41,103 nt of DNA from Paludibacterium yongneupense DSM 18731 (lineage in GTDB: Bacteria; Pseudomonadota; Gammaproteobacteria; Burkholderiales; Chromobacteriaceae). The position numbers and the translations under genes were made by a program. The stretch is from NCBI RefSeq assembly GCF_000422925.1, contig NZ_AUGZ01000035.1, forward strand, positions 1 to 41,103, given 5' to 3'. Below the pieces are notes generated by a model. That model was not told the origin of the DNA and made no database searches. It was given only the letters and a program-made list of their open reading frames with translations. The stretch's first letter is position 1. Every line of letters begins with the position of its first letter. Positions 17,123 through 26,879 of the stretch are shown here, piece after piece.

Positions 17123-18586
17123 ATGACACTCGACGAATTCAACCGGCTCGCCGCCGCCGGTTATAACCGCATTCCCGTCGTTCACGAACTGTTCGCCGAT
17201 CTCGACACGCCGCTCTCGGTTTATCTGAAGCTGGCCAACCGGCCCTATTCCTATCTGCTGGAGTCGGTTCACGGGGGTGAACGCTCGGGCCGCTACTCCT
17301 TCATCGGTCTGCCCTGCTCCACCCGCCTGCGCGCACAGGGTCAGGACATGCAGGTCGAGCGCGACGGCGAGATCATCGAACGCCATCACGGCAATCCCCT
17401 CGATTTCATCGATGCCTACCAACGCCGCTTCAAGGTCGCACAACCGGCCGGACTACCGCGCTTCAACGGCGGGCTGGTCGGCTACTTCGGCTACGACACC
17501 GTGCGCCACATCGAACGCCGGCTTGCCGACTGCGACAAGCCCGATCCTATAGGCACACCCGACATCCTGCTGTTGCTGTCGGAAGAACTGGCGGTGGTCG
17601 ACAATCTGTCGGGCAAACTCTATCTCATCGTTTACGCCGATCCGGCGATCGAGAATGCCTACCACCAGGCCCTGTCGCGCTTGGCCCGCTTGCGAGCCCA
17701 GCTGCGCGAGCCGGTCGTCATTCCGCTGTCACTGCCGTCGCGCGTCAACCAGGCGTTATCCGAGTTCGGCGAACAGGCGTTCTGCGACGCGGTCGATGTC
17801 TGCAAGCGCTACATCCGAGATGGCGACATCATGCAAGTGGTGCTGTCGCAACGCATGCAGATGCCCTACCCGGACGAACCGATCAGCCTGTATCGCTCCT
17901 TGCGCAGCCTGAACCCGTCGCCGTATATGTTTTTCTATCATTTCGGCGATTTCCATGTAGTCGGCTCGTCGCCCGAGATCCTGGTGCGGCGCGAGGAGTC
18001 GACCGTCACCGTTCGCCCGATCGCGGGCACCCGGCCGCGCGGCAAGACGCGCGAAGAAGACCAGCGCCTGGCCGAAGAATTGCTGGCCGATCCGAAAGAG
18101 ATCGCCGAGCATGTGATGCTGATGGACCTGGGGCGTAACGATGTGGGGCGCACCGCCGCGATAGGCAGCGTGCGCGTGGTCGAGGACAGGGTGATAGAAC
18201 GCTACTCGCACGTCATGCACATCGTTTCCTGCGTCGAGGGCAGCGTCGGCCCCGAGGTCGGCAATATCGACGTGCTGAAGGCGAGCTTCCCGGCCGGCAC
18301 GCTCTCCGGCGCGCCCAAGGTCAGGGCGATGGAAATCATCGACCAGCTGGAACCGAGCAAGCGCGGCATTTATGGCGGGGCGGTCGGCTACCTGGGCTTT
18401 TCCGGTGACATGGATCTGGCAATCGCCATCCGTACCGCCGTCATCAAAGACGGCATGCTCTATATCCAGGCCGGCGCGGGGCTGGTGGCCGACTCTCAGG
18501 CCGCATCCGAATGGCAGGAAACCCAGAACAAGGCGCGCGCAGTCATGCGCGCGGTTGAACTGGTCCAGCGCGGACTGGACAGTTAG
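17123..18586 (+). CDS. trpE: Anthranilate synthase component I
   Basis: This 487-residue chorismate-using enzyme makes anthranilate with the glutaminase subunit TrpG in tryptophan synthesis. The N-terminal [18 protein letters not shown] is the tryptophan feedback site. The C-terminal chorismate-binding domain shows [45 protein letters not shown] and [14 protein letters not shown] 17123 has AAGGAAA about 6 bases upstream. No trpG or trpD follows; the next gene is on the other strand, so those genes are elsewhere. I saw no tryptophan-rich leader peptide in the 130 bp upstream. Confidence 0.96.
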   Translation: MTLDEFNRLAAAGYNRIPVVHELFADLDTPLSVYLKLANRPYSYLLESVHGGERSGRYSFIGLPCSTRLRAQGQDMQVERDGEIIERHHGNPLDFIDAYQRRFKVAQPAGLPRFNGGLVGYFGYDTVRHIERRLADCDKPDPIGTPDILLLLSEELAVVDNLSGKLYLIVYADPAIENAYHQALSRLARLRAQLREPVVIPLSLPSRVNQALSEFGEQAFCDAVDVCKRYIRDGDIMQVVLSQRMQMPYPDEPISLYRSLRSLNPSPYMFFYHFGDFHVVGSSPEILVRREESTVTVRPIAGTRPRGKTREEDQRLAEELLADPKEIAEHVMLMDLGRNDVGRTAAIGSVRVVEDRVIERYSHVMHIVSCVEGSVGPEVGNIDVLKASFPAGTLSGAPKVRAMEIIDQLEPSKRGIYGGAVGYLGFSGDMDLAIAIRTAVIKDGMLYIQAGAGLVADSQAASEWQETQNKARAVMRAVELVQRGLDS

Positions 18587-18616
18587 CCCGGGGCGCGGCT
18601 TTCGCCGCGCCCCTCC

Positions 18617-19249
18617 TCAGTCGTCCCGGCGAGCGAACAAACGTGCGATCGCATGATAGTGCGGAACGCCGTGGCCGGTATCCAGCGCGTACTCCTCCTG
18701 GTAGGCCAGCAAGGTCAGGCCGGCGAACTGCGCACGCAGTTCGCCGGGCCGATAATAGTGCATAACATAGGCCGCCGTTTCGCTGGCCTGCCGTCCCTGC
18801 GCCGCATAGCCCGGGTCATCCTGCATGAACACCGAAACGAACAGCAAGCCGCCGCGAAGCAGCCCCCGCTGCATGCCGGCGGCCAGTCTCGCGCCGCCGG
18901 CCTCATCCAGGTGGTCGAGCGAGGTATTGGCAATGATCAACCGATAGCGGTCTTCAGCGATGTCCAGCGCGGCGAGATCGGCGACCTGCCCGCTGATATT
19001 CAGCCTCTGTTCGCGTGCCCGGCTCTCCAACACCGCAATGGCCTCGGCCGACCCGTCCACCGCCTGCATGTCGAAACCGCGCCCGGCCAGATACAGGGCG
19101 TTGCGACCCTGGCCGCACCCGAGGTCGAGCCCTGCTCCATGGCCGTCGACAGCGAACTTGTCCAGATAATGAACCAGAAACGGAGAGGGGCGCTCCCCGT
19201 AGAACGATGTATTCGAACGATAGACGCCGTCAAAATCCCTGAATGCCAT
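18617..19249 (-). CDS. SAM-dependent methyltransferase (class I, TehB-like)
   Basis: This 210-residue Rossmann-fold methyltransferase has motif I GLDLGCGQGRNALYLAGRG, an acidic residue ending strand 2 (MQAVDGS), VADLAALD and motif IV ANTSLDHLD. The motif-I form resembles TehB/UbiE-type enzymes; the substrate is unknown. ATG 19249 is preferred, with GGGG about 9 bases upstream; a GTG at 19273 in frame is the alternative. It is convergent with trpE (30-bp gap). An AT-rich promoter region with a palindrome lies upstream. Confidence 0.85.
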   Translation of the reverse strand: MAFRDFDGVYRSNTSFYGERPSPFLVHYLDKFAVDGHGAGLDLGCGQGRNALYLAGRGFDMQAVDGSAEAIAVLESRAREQRLNISGQVADLAALDIAEDRYRLIIANTSLDHLDEAGGARLAAGMQRGLLRGGLLFVSVFMQDDPGYAAQGRQASETAAYVMHYYRPGELRAQFAGLTLLAYQEEYALDTGHGVPHYHAIARLFARRDD

Positions 19250-19326
19250 CTTGAGTATCCCCGATTTGAGCACGGCGCATCCGTTCCGCCGCGTTGACCA
19301 TGATCATAATATATTTACATGTTATA

Positions 19327-19338
19327 AGTATTTATACT
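19327..19338. promoter_or_regulatory. Inverted repeat in an AT-rich promoter island
   Basis: AGTAT-TT-ATACT lies within a conspicuous AT-rich block (about 19300-19370) between the methyltransferase and GAF/GGDEF genes, both on the minus strand. It overlaps likely -10 sequences for the methyltransferase. It could be an operator; no regulator is implied by the neighbours. Confidence 0.35.
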
Positions 19339-19509
19339 CATGAATCAGCATGATTAATGACAAAATTGCAACAGCAAAGCGCCCCCGGACGCAAGAGCAC
19401 AGTCAAAACAGATGGGATACCGCTTGCCGCACACGGCAGCGGCGTGCGCACGGGGACGGCCGGAGCCGGAGACAGAAGACGGCCCGCCCGGTCTTGATAG
19501 CGTCGCGGC

Positions 19510-20577
19510 TCAACGCTCCGATGCGCGCTGTTGGGCCAGCCCGTCGAAGCGCGCGACACGCAGGTGATGATCTATCGTCACCAGGGCGGCGGCCACGTCC
19601 CAGTGCGGCCCCTGGACCAGCGCACCGCCGACGCTGACCGCAAGCGCCCTGGCCGTGCGTGCCGCCCCACGCGCCGCCAGCACCACGTTGCGGCGTGCTT
19701 GAGCGAGCGTCGCGGCATCGCACGGCGAGAGCATCAATCCGAACGTTGCCTCGCCCAGACGCGAAACGGCATCGCTGGGGCGCAGCGCGCGCCGCAAACT
19801 GGCGGCGACGGCAACCAGCACCCGCTCGCACTCTTGTGCGATCTCGCTCGGAAACGCCTCCACTTCCAGCAGCAGCAAGGCGAAGTCTTTCTGCTGCTGG
19901 CGCGAAAATGCGGCTTCGGCCTGCAGCAAAGCCTCGAATCCACTGCGATTCCACGCCCCGGTCAGCGGGTCGAGCAGAGCGCGGCGCTGACTCTGATCGC
20001 GCTGCGACAACAGAATCTGCTGCGCGGACAGGGTCGGCTCATATTGCATCTCATGCTCCGCCATCGCCGCCAGGTCGATCAGCATGGCCAGTTCGGAGTC
20101 GGAAAACTCGCGCGGCACGGTATCGATCACGCACAAGGTTCCGGCAGACAAGCCCGCTGCCATCGATAGCGGCACCCCGGCGTAGAAACGGATATACGGC
20201 GGCCCCAGCACCAGCGGGTTGTCGTGAAAACGCGGATCGAGCCGCGCATCGGGCACAAGCAGCGGCCGACCGGCGGCGACCGCGTGACCACAGAAGGAAA
20301 TCGCGCGCGGCGTCTGGTCGGCAAGCAGACCGACACGGGACTTGAACCATTGACAGGATTCGCCGACCAGGCTGACCAGCGCAATCGGCACGCCGAGCGC
20401 GCGCGCCGCCAGACGGGTTATGCGATCGAAGCGCTCCTCTGCCGGAGAGTGCAGTAAATTGATCGCATCCATGGCGGCCTGACGCAAGCCTTCGTTTTCC
20501 GGCACAGGTGGAATATACATATTTTCTTTTAGGGGCGAGTCTTCGATAGCGAGCCCTATATCTTGTGTATGACCCAT
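19510..20577 (-). CDS. GAF-domain protein with a degenerate GGDEF domain
   Basis: This protein of about 355 residues has a GAF sensor domain (roughly residues 30-180; EERFDRITRLAARALGVPIA, ISFCGHAV, YAGVPLSM, GTLCVID). A GGDEF-type domain follows, starting LDPLTGAWNRSGFEALL. The signature GG(D/E)EF is replaced by LGEATF, so diguanylate cyclase activity is unlikely; no RxxD inhibitory site is evident. The likely role is a c-di-GMP- or ligand-related regulator without catalysis. The start is uncertain: ATG 20577 has AGAG upstream, while ATG 20520 and TTG 20628 are alternatives. It sits 70 bp after the yqhD-like gene on the same strand. Confidence 0.8.
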   Translation of the reverse strand: MGHTQDIGLAIEDSPLKENMYIPPVPENEGLRQAAMDAINLLHSPAEERFDRITRLAARALGVPIALVSLVGESCQWFKSRVGLLADQTPRAISFCGHAVAAGRPLLVPDARLDPRFHDNPLVLGPPYIRFYAGVPLSMAAGLSAGTLCVIDTVPREFSDSELAMLIDLAAMAEHEMQYEPTLSAQQILLSQRDQSQRRALLDPLTGAWNRSGFEALLQAEAAFSRQQQKDFALLLLEVEAFPSEIAQECERVLVAVAASLRRALRPSDAVSRLGEATFGLMLSPCDAATLAQARRNVVLAARGAARTARALAVSVGGALVQGPHWDVAAALVTIDHHLRVARFDGLAQQRASER

Positions 20578-20647
20578 ATCGGGCGCTCTAGCAAGAATGG
20601 GGACCGCCGCCAAGACAACGGCATGCAAACCAAAGCCGAATTACCCG

Positions 20648-21805
20648 TTACAGGGCCGACAGAAAGACCTGCCGGCTCATTTCCGGCGTCACCGTCCCGT
20701 GCTCGCCCAAGGCCACCATCTCGTGCGCCGTCAATTGCCCGATCAAGGCATCGATATGCTCGGCACCGATGCGGTAGGCCCCCAGCCGCGTCGGCAGTCC
20801 CAACGCGGTGAAGAACGCTTCGGTGCGCGCGATGGCCTCTTCGATACGGCGGTCTTCATCGCCTTCGGTGCAGCCCCATATCCGCGCACCGTACTGCAAG
20901 AGCTTGGCGCGCTTTTCTTCCCGCCTCACGCGCAGCATCGCCGGCAGAACCACTGCCAACGTTCGCGCATGGTCTATGCCGTGCAGCGCCGTCAATTCGT
21001 GACCGAGCATGTGCGTGGCCCAGTCGCGCGGCACACCGCAGGCGAGCAGTCCGTTGAGCGCCAGCGATGCGCACCACATCAAATTGGCGCGTACATCGTA
21101 GTCCGCAGGCTCTGCCAGCGCCCGCGGCCCGGCCTCGACCAGGGTCAGCAACAACGCTTCGGCCAGTCGGTCCTGCACCGTGGCGCCGACCGGGTAAGTC
21201 AGATACTGCTCGAGGACATGAACGAAGGTATCGACAATACCGTTAGCCACCTGGCGCGGCGGCAGGGAAAACGTTTTTTCGGGATCGAGAATGGAGAACT
21301 GGGGAAACACCCATTCACTCTTGAACGACAGCTTGGCCTGCATGGAACGGCGGGTGACGACCGCCCCGCTATTCATCTCGGAACCGGTCGCCGGCAAGGT
21401 CAGAACGGTGGCGAACGGCAGGGCGGACCGTATCGTCTGCCCGCGTCCGGACAGGATCTCCCACGGATCGCCCGCATACCGCGCCGCCACGGCGACGAAT
21501 TTGCATCCGTCGATGATGGACCCTCCACCGACCGCCAGCAAAAAATCGGCGCCGTGCTCGCGCACCCGCTCCACCGCCTGCAGCAAGGTCTCATACACCG
21601 GGTTGGGTTCGATACCGCCGAATTCGCCGACGCGGCGTTCGCCCAGCGCCGCCCTTACCTCGTCCAGAACCCCATTGCGCTCGGCGCTGCCACCGCCGTA
21701 CAGCACCAGAACGCGCGCATCGGCAGGGATTTTTTGCCCGAGCAAGGCGATCTTGCCCCGGCCGAGAAAGATACGGGTCGGATTGTAAAAAGCGAAGTCA
21801 AGCAT
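20648..21805 (-). CDS. yqhD: Iron-containing alcohol dehydrogenase / NADPH aldehyde reductase (YqhD-like)
   Basis: This 385-residue group III metal-dependent alcohol dehydrogenase is close in length and motifs to E. coli YqhD (387), an NADPH-dependent reductase of short-chain and lipid-peroxidation aldehydes. Visible features are the nucleotide-binding VGGGSIIDGCKFVA, LPATGSEMN, and putative metal ligands Asp192, His196, His265 and His279 (VDTFVH, DWATHMLGHE, LHGIDHA). These match E. coli D194/H198/H267/H281 with a two-residue offset. Cytoplasmic. The gene may be cotranscribed with the GAF/GGDEF gene downstream. Confidence 0.9.
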   Translation of the reverse strand: MLDFAFYNPTRIFLGRGKIALLGQKIPADARVLVLYGGGSAERNGVLDEVRAALGERRVGEFGGIEPNPVYETLLQAVERVREHGADFLLAVGGGSIIDGCKFVAVAARYAGDPWEILSGRGQTIRSALPFATVLTLPATGSEMNSGAVVTRRSMQAKLSFKSEWVFPQFSILDPEKTFSLPPRQVANGIVDTFVHVLEQYLTYPVGATVQDRLAEALLLTLVEAGPRALAEPADYDVRANLMWCASLALNGLLACGVPRDWATHMLGHELTALHGIDHARTLAVVLPAMLRVRREEKRAKLLQYGARIWGCTEGDEDRRIEEAIARTEAFFTALGLPTRLGAYRIGAEHIDALIGQLTAHEMVALGEHGTVTPEMSRQVFLSAL

Positions 21806-22051
21806 GATGAGCCTTTGCGATGAAATCGGTAACGGGGGCTAGTATGCTACGCCGCAACGCCCGCGGTACAGGTTCGGCGTGCGGTCGGGGATATGTACAA
21901 TTGATTACAAAACCATACAAACGCATCACAGACGCCCCGGCGTGGAGGCGGCGATAATAATGTTCCATACCCTAGCGGTCCGCCGCTGCGGCGGCGCGGA
22001 AACAAAGGATGCGTAGTTCGCGCAGACCTATTTTGCTCTGGAACCAAACCG

Positions 22052-22297
22052 ATGAATAAAATTATTGCCGCCATCCTGGCTGCAAGCTTCGGCTTGGCCT
22101 ATGCGATGGTACTACCGGCCCGCAATCCCCCCGCCAGCAGCGGCGCGCATTTCACGGCACCGGCAGACGACGACGATGCCGCGCCGCCGATTCATATCCA
22201 TCACACCATCACCAAGGGCAAAGGCAGCCACGCTCCGGCCCCCGCCCCCGTGCATCGCACGCCGCGCCGTTCGCGCCCGGCTTCGGCCCCGCAGTGA
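22052..22297 (+). CDS. Small exported hypothetical protein
   Basis: This 81-residue protein begins with a signal peptide (MNKIIAAILAASFGLAYA). The mature part is low-complexity: an acidic ADDDDAA stretch, a histidine cluster (IHIHH), then Pro/Ala/Arg-rich sequence. No family is recognised. The ribosome site is weak (CTGGAA about 10 bases upstream). The 246 bp upstream include an AT-rich GATAATAAT near 21952 that may be a -10 box. The His cluster might bind metal, but that is speculation. Confidence 0.5.
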   Translation: MNKIIAAILAASFGLAYAMVLPARNPPASSGAHFTAPADDDDAAPPIHIHHTITKGKGSHAPAPAPVHRTPRRSRPASAPQ

Positions 22298-22344
22298 GCG
22301 GCAAGCGCCGCCGCACCCGCTTATCTCTAATTGTTATTTAAAAA

Positions 22345-22363
22345 TAGAAATTCATAATTTCTA
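22345..22363. promoter_or_regulatory. Palindrome upstream of the sulfate-binding protein gene
   Basis: TAGAAATT-CAT-AATTTCTA is a perfect 8+8 inverted repeat, 62 bp before the sbp start codon and inside an AT-rich block. This position suits an operator or activator site. CysB is the expected regulator of sulfate uptake, but CysB sites are poorly conserved, so assignment to it is inference. Confidence 0.45.
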
Positions 22364-22424
22364 GGCATTTTGAATTAACGGTAGACTCTGTGCATCGTTT
22401 CAAATTCTGCACAAGGAGTCCCGG

Positions 22425-23432
22425 ATGAGCTTCCCCCCCAAGCGCTGGCTGAGCGCCCTCGCCCTTGCCGGCGCATTGACCCAGGTTCAGGCTGCGCAGA
22501 TCGACCTGCTCAACGTCTCGTACGACCCGACGCGCGAGTTTTATCAGGCGATAGACAAATCCTTCGCCGCCGCCTGGCAGAAACAAAGCGGCGACACCCT
22601 GCAGATCCGCCAGTCGCATGGCGGGTCCGGCAAGCAGGCGCGTTCCATCATCGACGGCATCGACGCCGACGTGGCGACGCTGGCGCTCGGCTACGACATC
22701 GACGCCCTGGCCGACAAGGGCCTGCTTGCGCACAACTGGCAGGCACGCTTGCCGCACAACAGCTCGCCCTACACCTCGACCATCGTGTTTCTCGTGCGCA
22801 AGGGCAACCCCAAAGGCATACACGACTGGAAAGACCTGATCAAACCGGGCGTGCAAGTGATCACCCCCAACCCTAAAACCTCCGGCGGCGCGCGCTGGAA
22901 CTACCTCGCCGCATGGGGCTATGCCTTGCATCAAGCGGGCGGCAACGATGCCCGCGCCCGCGACTTCGTCACCAAACTCTATCAGCACGTCCCGGTTCTC
23001 GATTCCGGCGCCCGCGGCGCCACCATCACCTTCGCTCAGCGCGGCCTCGGCGACGTACTGATCGCCTGGGAAAACGAAGCGCTGCTGTCGCAGAAAGAGC
23101 TCGGGGCCGGCCAGATAGAAATCGTCACCCCCTCGGAAAGCATACTGGCCGAACCGCCGGTCGCCGTCGTCGACAAAGTCGTCGACCGCCGCGGCACGCG
23201 CAAGGTGGCCGAAGCCTACCTGCGCTTCTTGTACACGGCGGAAGGCCAGACCATAGCCGCCGAGAATTTCTACCGTCCGACCGATCCGAAAATCGCGGCG
23301 CGCTACGCTTCGCAATTTCCGAAAGTGAAATTGTTCACCCTGGCCCAGGTCTTTGGCGACTGGCGCAAGGCGCAGACGCGACACTTCAACGACGGCGGCG
23401 TATTCGACCAGATCACGCAAGGACGCAAATAA
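22425..23432 (+). CDS. sbp: Sulfate-binding periplasmic protein of an ABC transporter
   Basis: This 335-residue solute-binding protein has a signal peptide ([18 protein letters not shown]). Family hallmarks include [53 protein letters not shown] and [15 protein letters not shown]. It binds sulfate (possibly thiosulfate) in the periplasm and passes it to CysTWA. The permease and ATPase genes are not next to it, so they must be elsewhere. AAGGAG lies about 8 bases before ATG 22425. The downstream DUF2325 gene may be cotranscribed (38-bp gap). Confidence 0.93.
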   Translation: MSFPPKRWLSALALAGALTQVQAAQIDLLNVSYDPTREFYQAIDKSFAAAWQKQSGDTLQIRQSHGGSGKQARSIIDGIDADVATLALGYDIDALADKGLLAHNWQARLPHNSSPYTSTIVFLVRKGNPKGIHDWKDLIKPGVQVITPNPKTSGGARWNYLAAWGYALHQAGGNDARARDFVTKLYQHVPVLDSGARGATITFAQRGLGDVLIAWENEALLSQKELGAGQIEIVTPSESILAEPPVAVVDKVVDRRGTRKVAEAYLRFLYTAEGQTIAAENFYRPTDPKIAARYASQFPKVKLFTLAQVFGDWRKAQTRHFNDGGVFDQITQGRK

Positions 23433-23470
23433 GCCGCGCCACACGGGATTCGTCACACGGGGAGCAGAGC

Positions 23471-23743
23471 ATGCGGGCACTGATTGTCGGAGGCGACACG
23501 ATAGAACCGGTTCGCCGCCAGCTTATCGCACAGGGGTATAATGAGCTGGATCACTGGAAAGGCCGAAAGCCGGGCGAGTGCCGCAGGCCTTTCCCCCGCC
23601 ACATCGATCTGGTTGTCATCATACTGGGTTACGTCAACCATACCTTGTGCCAGCGGGTCAGACACGAAGCCGCGCGGCAGGATCTGCCGATTCGTTTCTG
23701 CGGCCGTAAATTTACCAGCTTGCAACCGGGAGGCCCCCCGTGA
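23471..23743 (+). CDS. DUF2325 family protein
   Basis: This 90-residue cytoplasmic protein starts MRALIVGGDTIEPVRRQL, the typical opening of DUF2325 proteins, whose function is unknown. A hydrophobic strand (HIDLVVIILGYVNHTL) follows, then EAARQDLPIRFC. Cysteines occur at about residues 37, 60 and 77. ATG 23471 has GGGGAGC upstream. Its TGA (23741-23743) overlaps the GTG start of the next gene at 23740, so the two are translationally coupled and probably act together. Confidence 0.85.
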   Translation: MRALIVGGDTIEPVRRQLIAQGYNELDHWKGRKPGECRRPFPRHIDLVVIILGYVNHTLCQRVRHEAARQDLPIRFCGRKFTSLQPGGPP

Positions 23744-24288
23744 CCGATCTACTGGACTTTTTCACCAGCCGCGTCCAGAGCCAGTATTTCAGCGGCTTCC
23801 CGATTTACCAGTCCGCCGAGGGAGCATTTTACGGCGAGTATATGAAAATCCGCCTGTTCAGCCGTTTCGACGAGCTAGGCGACGGCCAGGCGCTGGCCTC
23901 GCTCGTCGGGCTCACCGCGCTGGGCACACCGATCGAGCCCGCCACGCTCTACCGCCTCAGTCCGACCAGTCAGTCGGCGGCGGTGCTCGACCGCTTTATC
24001 CGTTCCATCCACCTGCTGAACTTCCTGCAGCAGCCGACCCGCTACCAGCCGCTCTACCTCGGCGTCTCCAGCGCGCTGATAGACGAAGTCCATGGCGAGC
24101 ACGGCCGGACTTTCCGCGACATTCTGCAACGCCTCGATCTCGACGGCCACCCGTTCGGCATCGTATTGCCGGACGAACTGGCCGCGGCGCCGGCCCGGCG
24201 CCGCCAGATTGCCGCCAACTATCGGCGCCATGGCTTTCTGGTCGCGGTGTACGATGCGGCCGGCGGCATCGCGCCGCTGGCCGAGTAA
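23740..24288 (+). CDS. Half-length, degenerate EAL-like protein
   Basis: This 182-residue protein resembles the first half of an EAL domain. FSGFPIYQSAEG matches the opening strand, EYMKIR stands where EALLR is expected, LYLGVSSALID replaces the LxVNLS strand, and FGIVLPDE replaces the LEITE strand. The final HGFLVAVYDAAG stands where the IAIDDFG motif should be. Nearly all catalytic residues are lost and the C-terminal half is absent. It is probably a binding or regulatory protein, not a phosphodiesterase. The start is GTG 23740, overlapping the DUF2325 stop. EAL homology is my reading of motif order and needs profile confirmation. Confidence 0.7.
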   Translation: MTDLLDFFTSRVQSQYFSGFPIYQSAEGAFYGEYMKIRLFSRFDELGDGQALASLVGLTALGTPIEPATLYRLSPTSQSAAVLDRFIRSIHLLNFLQQPTRYQPLYLGVSSALIDEVHGEHGRTFRDILQRLDLDGHPFGIVLPDELAAAPARRRQIAANYRRHGFLVAVYDAAGGIAPLAE

Positions 24289-24569
24289 AGCGCTGGCCGG
24301 CTCGCCCGCCGGCAAAGGCAATACGCGTTGCGTAGGGCCTGCTGCTTTTCAGCTATGCATTTCGGATTTCTCCTAGCACACCCCAGCTTAGAATCAGCGA
24401 ACTTTCCCGTCGGCAACCGCACTATCGACTATGCCCTCCCGCCGTGACGACCGCGCGCCGGCGCGTGAATGGGTATCGTGCCGAGCAGACTTGCCAGATT
24501 CGGGAACTTTGTCGAAACTAAACTGACTATGTAAAGTGTTGAAACAGAATATTTAAGGAGAGAGCCGAA

Positions 24570-24941
24570 ATGCCAAATAAAGAGGTCGAATTCGATCCCC
24601 GCGCGATGCGCAGGGGCCTGGACCTGAATCAGCAGGAGTTCTGGTCCGCCGTCGGCGTCACCCAGTCCGGCGGTTCGCGCTACGAACAGGACCGCCGCAT
24701 TCCGCGGCCGGTCATGGAACTGTTGCGACTGCGCTATCAGCTCGGCATCCGCCTCGAAGACATCACCGCGCAAAACGCGTCCATGATACGCGCAATCACC
24801 GAGGGCCACCTCGACACCGGCACCCTGAAGAAACAGCTCGAAAAGATACAACGCGTGATCCAGAGCAGCCAGCAGCTGGCGAGCAGCGCGAGCGAACTGT
24901 CCGCCGCCGCCGAGGCCGTGCTCGAAGAACGCGTCGGCTGA
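24570..24941 (+). CDS. Small HTH (XRE-like) DNA-binding protein
   Basis: This 123-residue protein has an N-terminal helix-turn-helix of XRE type (about residues 12-45; LDLNQQEFWSAVGVTQSGGS then RYEQDRRIP). A C-terminal helical segment rich in Gln, Ser and Ala (LKKQLEKIQRVIQSSQQLA) may be a coiled coil. AAGGAGAG lies about 8 bases before ATG 24570. It stands alone, convergent with the chemoreceptor gene (42-bp gap). The target is unknown. Confidence 0.8.
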   Translation: MPNKEVEFDPRAMRRGLDLNQQEFWSAVGVTQSGGSRYEQDRRIPRPVMELLRLRYQLGIRLEDITAQNASMIRAITEGHLDTGTLKKQLEKIQRVIQSSQQLASSASELSAAAEAVLEERVG

Positions 24942-24983
24942 AACCGTCCCGTCCGCCCCCGCACGGAGGACGGGACGTATCCC

Positions 24984-26879
24984 CTACAGGCGGAAGCGGT
25001 CGAAGGCGGACTGGATCTGGCCGGCGACCGCGTCGAGGCGCGACAGGGCCTGGCGCGCGGACTGCATATCGGAATCGGACTGCACGATCTGGTTGTTGAT
25101 CGATTCCGTGCTCTGCGCCATCGCCACCGCCGCCTGCTGCTGCTCGCCGGTGGCGAAAGCGATGGAGCTGATCTTCGCAATCATGTCGTTCATCGTCAAG
25201 GAAATGGCCTCGAGCCGTTCGCGCGCGCCCTGCGTCAGACCGACGCTGGACTCGACCATGCCCATGGTGCCCTGCATGGTCGCGACCGCGCGCTTGATTT
25301 CATCGAGAATGCTCTCGATCATCTGCGAAATTTCCACTGTCGCCTGCCCGGTCCGCTCGGCCAGCTTGCGCACCTCGTCCGCCACCACCGCGAAGCCGCG
25401 CCCTTGCTCGCCTGCGCGCGCCGCCTCGATCGCCGCGTTCAGGGCCAGCAAATTGGTCTGATTGGCGATAGCGCTGATCACATTGGTGATCTTGGTGATT
25501 TCCTGCGAGCGTTTTTCCAGCGACTCCAGCAACTGCGACAGATCCGAAACCGAGCGGCTCGTATGCGACATCTTGTCGCTGATATCCTGGACATCGCCCG
25601 CGCTCTGCTGCGACGCCTCGCCGGTACGCTTGGCAAGGGCATCCGTTTCCTGGGCGGTGGCGGCGATATTCGACACACTGACCGACACTTGCTCGATCGA
25701 GGCCGCGTTCGCGCTGGAAATATCCGACAGCCGGTTCGAGTCGCGTGCGACCCGCTCGACCAGGCCGTTGACTTCGACCACCCCGCTAGTCAGCACCCCG
25801 GCATTATCGCGCAGCTCGCGGAACAAGGCGGCGATACGGGAAACGAAATCATTGAATGCGTGCGCGGTCTCGCCGACTTCATCGTGCGTGTCGACCTCGA
25901 TGCGGCGAGTGAGATCGGCCTCGCCCTGCGAAATCTCGCGCATCGCATCGCGCACTTTGAGCAGGGCGGCCAGCTGCATGACGATGTAGCGTCGACAGGC
26001 CACCAGCACGATCAGCAAAATCAGCGCGAGCACCGCCAACGTCTTGGCCAGCTTGGCATACAGCGGCTGCAACAGGGCGGAACGGTTGGCGACCACGACG
26101 AGCAGGAAATCGCTATGCGCAATCGCATAGGCGCTCACCATGCTGGAGGCGCCGTTTACATCGAGCGTGGCAAAATCATGCCGCGCACTCAGACCCGACA
26201 AGGCCTCGCCGGTCAGCCCCGCTCCCAGCTGCGTGGCGGGCTGATTCAAGAGCTTTTTGTCGGAGTGCGCAAAAATCCTGCCGTTGCGATCGGCGATGAA
26301 CATATAGCCATTGCCCATGACGGTGATGTACTGCAGCTCGCTGAGAATCGACGCTATCTGCATGTCGGCGCCGAGTACGGCCACGACCTTGCCATCATGC
26401 GTGAGCGCGCGCGCCATCGACGACACGGCCTGGCCGGTCGCGGCCGCCACCGACGGCATGTCGACAAAAGCATGATCGGGCTCGGCGTAGGCACGCTTGA
26501 ACCAGTTCCACTTGCGCGGGTCGTTGTTGTCGGGCGGCAGTTGCACCCCGTTGGCGTTGTCCTGTTTGCCATCCGGATAGGCGATGAAAATATTATCGAA
26601 CGATGCCGCATCGCGCGCGTATTTCAGCCGCCCGGGCAACTGGGCGGGGTCGACGTCGGCGGGAAATGCGTCCAGCACGCGGGTCTTGGAGGCGATCCAG
26701 GTGCTCAGGTGCGAGCTGTAGAGCTTTCCGACCGAGGAAATCTCCTGCCGCGCGGTTTGATCGACATCGGCAGCGGACAAACCAAAGTCCACCGCCGACA
26801 CCACGGCACCGGTCACGACGACAAACCCGGCCACCGCCAACGTCAGTTTCTGACGCAATCCGGCAAAACCTTTACTCAT
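24984..26879 (-). CDS. Methyl-accepting chemotaxis protein with Cache sensor
   Basis: This 631-residue transmembrane chemoreceptor has TM1 at about residues 12-33 ([20 protein letters not shown]), a periplasmic Cache-type sensor (about 40-280; [48 protein letters not shown]), and TM2 near 285-307 ([17 protein letters not shown]). HAMP and the signalling domain follow, with the conserved hairpin tip region [20 protein letters not shown]. It ends in FDRFRL with no NWETF-type CheR tether. It should report a small-molecule ligand to CheA/CheW; the ligand is unknown. Confidence 0.93.
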   Translation of the reverse strand: MSKGFAGLRQKLTLAVAGFVVVTGAVVSAVDFGLSAADVDQTARQEISSVGKLYSSHLSTWIASKTRVLDAFPADVDPAQLPGRLKYARDAASFDNIFIAYPDGKQDNANGVQLPPDNNDPRKWNWFKRAYAEPDHAFVDMPSVAAATGQAVSSMARALTHDGKVVAVLGADMQIASILSELQYITVMGNGYMFIADRNGRIFAHSDKKLLNQPATQLGAGLTGEALSGLSARHDFATLDVNGASSMVSAYAIAHSDFLLVVVANRSALLQPLYAKLAKTLAVLALILLIVLVACRRYIVMQLAALLKVRDAMREISQGEADLTRRIEVDTHDEVGETAHAFNDFVSRIAALFRELRDNAGVLTSGVVEVNGLVERVARDSNRLSDISSANAASIEQVSVSVSNIAATAQETDALAKRTGEASQQSAGDVQDISDKMSHTSRSVSDLSQLLESLEKRSQEITKITNVISAIANQTNLLALNAAIEAARAGEQGRGFAVVADEVRKLAERTGQATVEISQMIESILDEIKRAVATMQGTMGMVESSVGLTQGARERLEAISLTMNDMIAKISSIAFATGEQQQAAVAMAQSTESINNQIVQSDSDMQSARQALSRLDAVAGQIQSAFDRFRL

